Positions 1 through 4,902 of a stretch of 7,389 nt of DNA are shown here, piece after piece. This DNA comes from Acidobacteriaceae bacterium (GTDB lineage: Bacteria > Acidobacteriota > Terriglobia > Terriglobales > Acidobacteriaceae). The position numbers were made by a program, and so were the translations under genes. Within the stretch, counting starts at the first letter, position 1; each line of letters starts with the position of its first letter. The notes under the pieces were generated by a model. It did not search any database and was not told the DNA's origin. It saw only the letters and a program-made list of their open reading frames with translations. Location of the stretch: contig PMCH01000310.1 of the NCBI GenBank assembly GCA_003154055.1, positions 38,919-46,307 of the forward strand, in the 5' to 3' direction.

Positions 1-77
1 GATTTGCGCTCCTACAGCTGACTCGTGGAGTGTTTCCAGCCTGCAAACTGACTTTACTTCTGACTTCTCAAATCTCC

Positions 78-83
78 TACAAT
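78..83 (+). promoter_or_regulatory. -10 box (TACAAT) of a likely leaderless promoter for the deaminase gene
   Basis: TACAAT matches the sigma-70 consensus TATAAT at five of six positions and ends 7 nt before the ATG at 91, so transcription would be expected to start at or within a base or two of the start codon. There is no purine-rich ribosome binding site between the box and the ATG. No convincing -35 box sits 16-18 nt upstream. The same arrangement recurs at the next gene (1151-1165), which raises confidence in both. Confidence 0.55.
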
Positions 84-90
84 CTGCACT

Positions 91-1107
91 ATGGGTTCCG
101 CGCCTACAGCCAATTCTTTCTTGATGGCCTTGCCCAAGGCCGAACTCCATCTCCATTTGGAAGGTTCGATCGAGCCGGCGACCCTGGTCGAGCTGATGCA
201 GAGTCATGGGAAGGACGGCGCTTCCCTCGCCGAGGTCGAGCGGCTTTACCGCTACACGGACTTCACAGGTTTTCTCCGCGCGTTCAAGGATGTTACCGAG
301 CACTTGCGCACCCCGGAAGACTACGAACTGATCACGTACCGGATGATGGAGCGGCTGAAGGCGCAGAATGTCCTGCATGCCGAGGTTTTTGTCTCGGTCG
401 GTGTCTGCCTCTGGCGGAAGCAGGATTTCGCCGCGATCTTCGAGGGGCTCGAACGCGGCCGGCGGCGGGGAAAGAGGGATTTCGGCATTTCGCTGCTCTG
501 GATCTTCGACGCGGTCCGGCAATTCGGCGCAGAGAAAGCGGAGAAGGTGCTCGACCTGGCAATTCAGTTTCGCGATCGCAACGTGGTTGCCTTCGGCATT
601 GGTGGGGACGAGCGGAAGGGGCCGCCTGAGCTGTTCAAGGACGTTTACGCCCGCGCCGGCAATCATGGCCTGCATCTCACGGCGCATGCCGGGGAAAGTG
701 CCGGGCCAGAGTCGATCTGGGGAGCGTTGAATCTCAAGGTGGAGCGGATCGGGCACGGGCTGACGGCTGGGCAGGATCCGGAACTGATGGAGGTACTGGC
801 ACAGCGGCAGGTGCCGATCGAGATTTGCGTCGCCAGCAATGTGGCGACTGGATGCTGCACCGAAATCGCGCAACATCCGGTGAAGAACTATTTTGACCAG
901 GGCTTGATGCTGACTCTGAATAGCGACGACCCTGCCATGTTCCGAACTTCGCTCGTGCAGGAATACCAACTCGTACAAGAGGCGTTTGGTTTCTCCGACG
1001 AGCACCTTCGGGAACTGGCCCGCAATTCCTTCGAAGCGTCGTTTCTCCCGCCCGACAAGAAAGTCGAGTTTCTGGATCTGTTTGACGCCGCTGCTTCGCG
1101 GACATAA
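91..1107 (+). CDS. Adenosine deaminase-superfamily enzyme (adenine or 6-aminodeoxyfutalosine deaminase more likely than adenosine deaminase)
   Basis: A soluble, probably cytoplasmic, zinc-dependent purine deaminase of 338 aa, normal length for the family. All catalytic elements are visible: LPKAELHLHLEG with metal ligands H20 and H22; TAHAGES with zinc ligand H199 and catalytic E202; RIGHG with catalytic H222; NSDDP with zinc-ligand D279 and D280. The protein should therefore be active. In true adenosine deaminases the residue two after the second His of HxH is Asp, which contacts the ribose 5'-hydroxyl; here it is E24, as in adenine deaminases and related subgroups. The SNVATG stretch (249-254) lies in the conserved strand before the last metal ligand. 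Adenine deaminase or the 6-aminodeoxyfutalosine deaminase of the futalosine menaquinone route are the best alternatives; sequence alone does not decide. ATG 91 is chosen because a -10 box lies just upstream; M12 (position 124) is a possible later start, and residues 1-11 lie outside the conserved core. It is followed after 57 bp by the carboxyltransferase gene. Confidence 0.9.
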   Translation: MGSAPTANSFLMALPKAELHLHLEGSIEPATLVELMQSHGKDGASLAEVERLYRYTDFTGFLRAFKDVTEHLRTPEDYELITYRMMERLKAQNVLHAEVFVSVGVCLWRKQDFAAIFEGLERGRRRGKRDFGISLLWIFDAVRQFGAEKAEKVLDLAIQFRDRNVVAFGIGGDERKGPPELFKDVYARAGNHGLHLTAHAGESAGPESIWGALNLKVERIGHGLTAGQDPELMEVLAQRQVPIEICVASNVATGCCTEIAQHPVKNYFDQGLMLTLNSDDPAMFRTSLVQEYQLVQEAFGFSDEHLRELARNSFEASFLPPDKKVEFLDLFDAAASRT

Positions 1108-1150
1108 GTTGGCTGCCGCAGTCATCCCACTGCTTCGGAATTCACTCGCC

Positions 1151-1156
1151 TATAAT
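1151..1156 (+). promoter_or_regulatory. Perfect -10 box (TATAAT) of a likely leaderless promoter for the carboxyltransferase gene
   Basis: TATAAT is a perfect sigma-70 -10 hexamer in the 57 bp gap between the deaminase stop and the carboxyltransferase ATG at 1165. Only 8 nt separate box and ATG, so the transcript would begin at or within about two bases of the start codon. There is no Shine-Dalgarno sequence in those 8 nt and no good -35 match at the expected distance (1128-1133 reads CACTGC). It implies that the carboxyltransferase gene can be transcribed independently of the upstream deaminase gene. Confidence 0.6.
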
Positions 1157-1164
1157 GGCTGCCT

Positions 1165-2715
1165 ATGAAACTGGAAGAGAAGATCGCCGAACTGAAGAAG
1201 CGCGACCATCTGGCCGAAGAAGGCGGCGGGGCGAAGCGCCGCGAGCGTCAGCACAAAGAGGGCAAGATGTCGGCCCGCGAGCGCATCGAGTTTCTGCTCG
1301 ACGAAGGGACTTTCGAAGAGACCGATAAGCTCGTTACCCACCGTTGCAACGACTTCGGCATGCAGGATCAGAAATACTACGGCGACGGGTTCATCACCGG
1401 CTACGGTCGGGTGGAGGGCCGCCTGATATTTGTCTTCGCCCAGGATTTCACTGTGTTTGGCGGATCGCTGTCGGAGACGAACGCCGCGAAAATCGTCAAG
1501 ATCATGGATCTGGCGGCCAAGATGGGAGCGCCGGTCGTTGGCCTGAACGACTCGGGAGGAGCTCGCATCCAGGAAGGCGTGATGTCGCTGGCGGGCTATG
1601 CGGATATTTTTCTGCGCAACACGCTCTATAGCGGCGTCGTCCCTCAGATATCGGCCATCATGGGCCCGTGCGCGGGAGGCGCCGTGTACTCGCCGGCCAT
1701 CACCGACTTCATCCTGATGGTGGACCAGACCTCATACATGTTCATCACGGGGCCGGACGTCATCAAACTGGTGACGCACGAAGAGGTCACGAAGGACCAG
1801 CTTGGCGGGGCGCAGACCCACAACGAGACCTCGGGCGTCGCTCACTTCAAGTGTCGTGACGATGCCGAGTGCCTTTCGATGATCCGGGAGTTATTGAGTT
1901 TCGTTCCGTCGAACAATCTTGAAGATCCACCGCGGAAGCCATGCACCGATCCGATCGACCGAGAGGACGCGAAGCTTGACACGCTCATTCCCGATCAATC
2001 GAACATGCCCTACGACATGAAAGATGTGATTCACACGGTGGTGGACGACGGGTATTTCTTCGAAATTCACGAGCACTACGCGAAGAACATCGTGGTGGGA
2101 TTTGCGCGGCTGAATGGCAAGCCGGTGGGTATTGTCGCCAACCAGCCCGCGATGCTCGCCGGGACGCTCGATATCAATGCTTCCGTCAAGGGAGCGCGAT
2201 TCGTGCGCTTTTGCGACTGCTTCAATATTCCGTTGGTGACATTCGAAGATGTCCCCGGATTCCTGCCCGGCACTACGCAGGAGTACGGCGGGATCATCAA
2301 GCACGGAGCGAAACTGCTGTATGCCTTCGCCGAGGCCACCGTGCCCAAGGTGACCGTGATTACGCGCAAGGCGTACGGCGGCGCGTATTGCGTGATGGCG
2401 TCAAAGCACATTCGTACCGACGTGAACTACGCGTGGCCGAGCGCGGAAATTGCCGTGATGGGGCCGGAAGGCGCGGTGGACATCGTCTATAAGCGCGAAC
2501 TCGACCAGGCAGCGAACAAGGAAGAAATGCGCCAGAGCAAGATCGAAGAGTTTCGCGACCGCCTCGCGAACCCCTACGTGGCGGCGGAGCGGGGCTTCCT
2601 GGACGCGGTTATCCAGCCGCGGGAGACGCGCAAGAAGCTGATCCAGGCGCTGGAGATGCTGGAGACGAAGCGGGATAAGAACCCGCCGAAGAAGCATGGG
2701 AATATTCCGCTGTAG
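1165..2715 (+). CDS. Acyl-CoA carboxylase carboxyltransferase (beta) subunit, propionyl-CoA carboxylase type
   Basis: Cytoplasmic carboxyltransferase component of a biotin-dependent acyl-CoA carboxylase. It moves CO2 from carboxybiotin to an acyl-CoA, most often propionyl-CoA giving methylmalonyl-CoA, or acetyl-CoA giving malonyl-CoA. At 516 aa it is complete and of usual length. The N-terminal crotonase-like half carries SGGARIQEG (130-138) and GPCAGGAVYSPA (167-178), whose G171-G172 form the first oxyanion hole. The C-terminal half carries EDVPGFLPGTTQEYGGII (361-378), RKAYGGAY (401-408) with the second oxyanion hole at G406-A407, and AWPSAEIAVMGPEGAV (423-438). The protein ends in KHGNIPL (510-516), a typical tail of this family. 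Residue 409, which is Asp in the propionyl-CoA carboxylases I know and Ile in the acetyl/propionyl-CoA enzyme of Streptomyces, is Cys here, so the exact substrate is open. The N-terminus is highly charged (residues 1-40). No biotin carboxylase or biotin carrier gene lies next to it, so the partner must be encoded elsewhere. Possible symbols are pccB or accD-type names; I leave the field empty because the substrate is not settled. Confidence 0.93.
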   Translation: MKLEEKIAELKKRDHLAEEGGGAKRRERQHKEGKMSARERIEFLLDEGTFEETDKLVTHRCNDFGMQDQKYYGDGFITGYGRVEGRLIFVFAQDFTVFGGSLSETNAAKIVKIMDLAAKMGAPVVGLNDSGGARIQEGVMSLAGYADIFLRNTLYSGVVPQISAIMGPCAGGAVYSPAITDFILMVDQTSYMFITGPDVIKLVTHEEVTKDQLGGAQTHNETSGVAHFKCRDDAECLSMIRELLSFVPSNNLEDPPRKPCTDPIDREDAKLDTLIPDQSNMPYDMKDVIHTVVDDGYFFEIHEHYAKNIVVGFARLNGKPVGIVANQPAMLAGTLDINASVKGARFVRFCDCFNIPLVTFEDVPGFLPGTTQEYGGIIKHGAKLLYAFAEATVPKVTVITRKAYGGAYCVMASKHIRTDVNYAWPSAEIAVMGPEGAVDIVYKRELDQAANKEEMRQSKIEEFRDRLANPYVAAERGFLDAVIQPRETRKKLIQALEMLETKRDKNPPKKHGNIPL

Positions 2716-2717
2716 GC

Positions 2718-2739
2718 AGCCCTCAGCTTTCGGGCTTTT
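2718..2739 (+). terminator. Possible weak intrinsic terminator of the carboxyltransferase gene
   Basis: Two bases after the TAG stop (2713-2715), AGCCC (2718-2722) pairs with GGGCT (2732-2736) around a 9 nt loop, and TTTT follows at 2736-2739. Stem and U-tract are both short, so this is at best a weak terminator. Confidence 0.35.
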
Positions 2740-2772
2740 CAGCGCGGGCAGAACCGACTTCCCGCTGATTGT

Positions 2773-2790
2773 CGACTGTGCTTACAGTCG
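2773..2790. repeat. Perfect 7-bp inverted repeat with a 4-nt loop
   Basis: CGACTGT (2773-2779) and ACAGTCG (2784-2790) are exact reverse complements separated by GCTT. The hairpin lies between two converging genes. No run of T follows on either strand, so it is not a textbook intrinsic terminator, though it could act as a bidirectional 3'-end structure together with the larger hairpin at 2806-2833. Confidence 0.5.
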
Positions 2791-2805
2791 TGAAAGGAAG
2801 ACCCG

Positions 2806-2833
2806 GGAGCGCGAACCCCTCGATTCGCGCTCC
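2806..2833. repeat. Perfect 10-bp GC-rich inverted repeat, candidate bidirectional 3'-end hairpin
   Basis: GGAGCGCGAA (2806-2815) and TTCGCGCTCC (2824-2833) are exact reverse complements around an 8 nt loop. This is the strongest hairpin I saw in the window. It is 91 bp past the carboxyltransferase stop and about 100 bp past the stop of the converging secreted-protein gene, so it could terminate or protect both transcripts. It lacks a U-tract on either strand, so Rho-dependent termination or mRNA stabilisation is as likely as intrinsic termination. Confidence 0.5.
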
Positions 2834-2932
2834 GGCACCATCGGCCAGGAGACAGCCGCGGTGAGCTTGCCGGATCGGCTTCCTGCTTGCCGGTTCCGTT
2901 GAGCTGTACGGTTTGCGTGCCCACCGCGTCTT

Positions 2933-4627
2933 CTAGTTCACGGTGAATTTCGTTGAACTGCTGGCCGTTCCTCCCGGCGTAGTGATGGAAATCTTCACCG
3001 CTCCCGCCGCCAGTCCCGATGGCACTACCGCTGTTACCTGCGAATCCGAAACCACAGTGAACGTTGCTGCCTTCACCGTGCCGAACTTCACCGTTTTGGC
3101 CTGAATCAGTCCGGTTCCGTTGATCGTCACCAAGGTTGCCGGTGGGCCGCTCGGTGGCGTAAAGCCGGTGATCTTCGGCTTCACCTTATACGTTTGCGGA
3201 CTCTTCAGCGTCGTCGCGCCCGTGGTCACGGTGACCGCGCCCGTGTGCGCGCCAGCGGGAACGACAGCGGTGAGATAGGTAGTGCCGGAGAGCGTTACCG
3301 ACGTCGCTGCCACGCCGCCGAACTTCACGACCGAAGCGCTACTAAAGCCCTGCCCGAACATGCCCACGCTCGCACCCACGTTGCCCGTCTTCTGCGTCGG
3401 CTCCAGACTCACGAAGGGCGCGTCGCCGGTAGCCACGCTGAAGAACGTGCCTTGACAGCCTTGCGGGCAGGAGCCGCCTCCGCCCCCACCACTGGGAGTT
3501 GTTCCATACACCAGTCCGTTCGTATTCTGAATCAGCGTGGAGCTGGGCAAGTCCCCATCAACCGGAGGGTTCGGGAACAGGAATGCCGAGAACACGTTGG
3601 CGGAAGTCAGTTTGTAGATGCTGCCCGTGCCGTCAGGCCCGAAAGCCGGGTTCACCCCGTAGAAGGTTCCGTCGGTCACCTGCAACAGATTCACCGGCGG
3701 TCCGACATTATTGACGCAGGACGCGTCGGTCGCATTGTTGAAATCATGCAAATCAGCAGCGACTCCGGCGGGGGTCATCTTGTAGATATTTCCGGAGCCA
3801 TTCGCCGCTCCCTGGTTCGTGGCTCCATACAGCTTCCCATCCTTGCCCTGAATCATTCCCGTGCATGGACCCTCTCCGGTTGTGAACGAGAAGCCGTGAA
3901 TTTCTTTGAAAACACCTTTAGTGCTGATCTTGTACACGCAGCCTACGCTCCCAGCCAGAGTGCAGTTCGCAAGCGTGCCATAAAGATTGCCATCGCTGGC
4001 CTGGACCAAATTTGAAGAGTGGCATTCGTTGGGGAAAGTAAAAGTATGCAGATTCGTGTACACGCCCGCCGGGGTCATCTTGTAAATATTCCCGCAGACA
4101 TTGACTTCATTTCCAGACACGCCATAGAAATTGCCATCGCTGGCCTGGATCGGCGGGTATACGGGTAGAGAGTCGCCGTTCGCACCCGTGAAGTCATGCA
4201 GATCGGTAAACACTCCGGCTGGCGTGAGCCGGAAAATGCTGCCGAGGCCAGTTGCCGGATTCCCTGCGATGCAGGTTCCGTAGAAGTTTCCATCGCTGCC
4301 CAGCGTGAGCCCAGCGCCACCACAAAAGAGCCATTGCTGCGGGAAGCTGAAAAACAGGCTTTCCGCTCCAGCCGGAGATATCTTGTATACCCCGCCGCTG
4401 CCGTTAGCTCCGCAGGCCGCCCCACCTCCGTACATGTCACCGTCGCGGCCTTGCACGATGTTGCCTCGGGTAGCACAGGCGTCGGTGCCGGTGAAGGTGT
4501 AGAGCAGGGTGGGAGTTTGTGCCTGCGCCGGGACAGCCCCTCCGGCGAGCATAACGACAGCGGCGAGCGTGATGAGCAACTTTACGGTCATGCCGGAGCG
4601 CTTATCTTGACGATGATGCGACTTCAT
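2933..4627 (-). CDS. Secreted Gloeo_Verruco-type (choice-anchored tripartite) repeat protein with two IPT/TIG domains
   Basis: A 564 aa exported protein of unknown function. A Sec signal peptide is clear: basic n-region (1-16), hydrophobic core (about 17-32) and cleavage site VPAQA|QT after A36. Residues 40-400 hold seven repeats, each with a D-G-x-[FLM]-Y-G motif (D62, D112, D164, D212, D263, D319 and variant N370) spaced 48-56 residues, followed in most by a [VI]-[YF]-[KR]-[IML]-[ST]-P-A-G motif (80, 131, 181, 231, 281, 337). This matches the Gloeo_Verruco/tripartite repeat family common in Acidobacteria and Verrucomicrobia. Residues about 405-480 and 484-564 look like two IPT/TIG immunoglobulin-like domains (FGGVAATSV, TINGTGL, VKFGTVKAATF). 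A G/P-rich linker with six consecutive Gly (379-384) and C387/C391 joins the parts. There are 12 cysteines, all in the repeat region and linker. No LPXTG, PEP-CTERM or C-terminal membrane segment is present. An exact AGGAGA ribosome site supports M1 over M13. It is divergent from the membrane regulator at 4903 and convergent with the carboxyltransferase gene. Confidence 0.85.
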   Translation of the reverse strand: MKSHHRQDKRSGMTVKLLITLAAVVMLAGGAVPAQAQTPTLLYTFTGTDACATRGNIVQGRDGDMYGGGAACGANGSGGVYKISPAGAESLFFSFPQQWLFCGGAGLTLGSDGNFYGTCIAGNPATGLGSIFRLTPAGVFTDLHDFTGANGDSLPVYPPIQASDGNFYGVSGNEVNVCGNIYKMTPAGVYTNLHTFTFPNECHSSNLVQASDGNLYGTLANCTLAGSVGCVYKISTKGVFKEIHGFSFTTGEGPCTGMIQGKDGKLYGATNQGAANGSGNIYKMTPAGVAADLHDFNNATDASCVNNVGPPVNLLQVTDGTFYGVNPAFGPDGTGSIYKLTSANVFSAFLFPNPPVDGDLPSSTLIQNTNGLVYGTTPSGGGGGGSCPQGCQGTFFSVATGDAPFVSLEPTQKTGNVGASVGMFGQGFSSASVVKFGGVAATSVTLSGTTYLTAVVPAGAHTGAVTVTTGATTLKSPQTYKVKPKITGFTPPSGPPATLVTINGTGLIQAKTVKFGTVKAATFTVVSDSQVTAVVPSGLAAGAVKISITTPGGTASSSTKFTVN

Positions 4628-4633
4628 TGTTTG

Positions 4634-4639
4634 TCTCCT
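4634..4639 (-). promoter_or_regulatory. Shine-Dalgarno site (AGGAGA) of the secreted repeat protein gene
   Basis: On the minus strand AGGAGA lies 6 nt before the ATG whose first base is 4627. It fixes the start at M1 rather than M13. It is the only clear ribosome binding site among the four genes of the window; the other three lack one. Confidence 0.75.
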
Positions 4640-4757
4640 GAGAGTGAATTGTTAGGTCTTCATTTCGAGGGGGACCTTTTTGCTCCACATCTGCGCCGCA
4701 CTTTGGCCGATAAGAGCCGCTCGGTCAATGGTCTGAACATAGCGGGAGGCTAGTGCT

Positions 4758-4786
4758 TGTATAGCGAGATAAGACTTGTATTTACA
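4758..4786 (-). promoter_or_regulatory. Weak candidate promoter for the secreted repeat protein, overlapped by a direct repeat
   Basis: On the minus strand TGTAAA (4786-4781, three of six to the -35 consensus) and TATACA (4763-4758, four of six to the -10 consensus) are 17 bp apart. The leader would be about 120 nt. Two copies of ATACAAG (minus strand; 4781-4775 and 4762-4756), 19 bp apart, overlap the -35 end and the -10 box and could be operator half-sites. The match is weak and the promoter could lie closer to the gene. Confidence 0.25.
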
Positions 4787-4865
4787 GTTAGTTAGGTGAA
4801 CTTATTGCTTGGAAAAACGGTTGCGAGTCACACTCCGAAGGGCTGGGCTCCTTGGATCTGCACTG

Positions 4866-4874
4866 TGGTAAACT
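4866..4874 (+). promoter_or_regulatory. Extended -10 candidate (TGG-TAAACT) for the membrane regulator gene
   Basis: TAAACT at 4869-4874 is preceded by TG at 4866-4867, the extended -10 pattern, which tolerates a poor -35; none is visible here. Transcription would start near 4881, giving a leader of about 22 nt before ATG 4903 with no Shine-Dalgarno sequence. A promoter here would exclude the upstream TTG at 4852 as the start codon. Confidence 0.4.
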
Positions 4875-4902
4875 CTCTTTTCCCCCATTCGCTAGCCTTC
4901 TT

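Noticed and set aside
2865..2893. GCTTGCCGG twice (2865-2873, 2885-2893), 20 bp apart
   Set aside because: Short, GC-rich, only two copies and far from any promoter; no support for an operator or CRISPR-like array.
3194..4015. 273-codon open frame on the plus strand opposite the secreted repeat protein
   Set aside because: Arg/Ala-rich with no recognisable domain; it runs antisense to a gene with signal peptide, repeats and an exact ribosome site. GC-rich third positions explain the lack of stops.
3769..4095. Near-identical DNA segments (for example GGGGTCATCTTGTA at 3772 and 4073) resembling a DNA repeat element
   Set aside because: They encode the same MTPAG/YKM motif of the protein repeats and are explained by internal duplication of the gene.
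4196..4753. 185-codon plus-strand open frame spanning the start of the secreted gene and its upstream region
   Set aside because: Lies antisense to the signal peptide and first repeats, has no domain, and crosses the ribosome site of the real gene.
82..4864. ATCTGCACT shared between the start regions of the deaminase (82-90) and the membrane regulator (4856-4864)
   Set aside because: Nine bases, placed differently relative to -10 box and ATG in the two genes; chance is sufficient explanation.
4852..4902. TTG start at 4852, adding 17 residues to the membrane regulator
   Set aside because: The added residues are not part of the winged-helix family, TTG is a rarer start, and an extended -10-like box (4866-4874) lies inside the extension.
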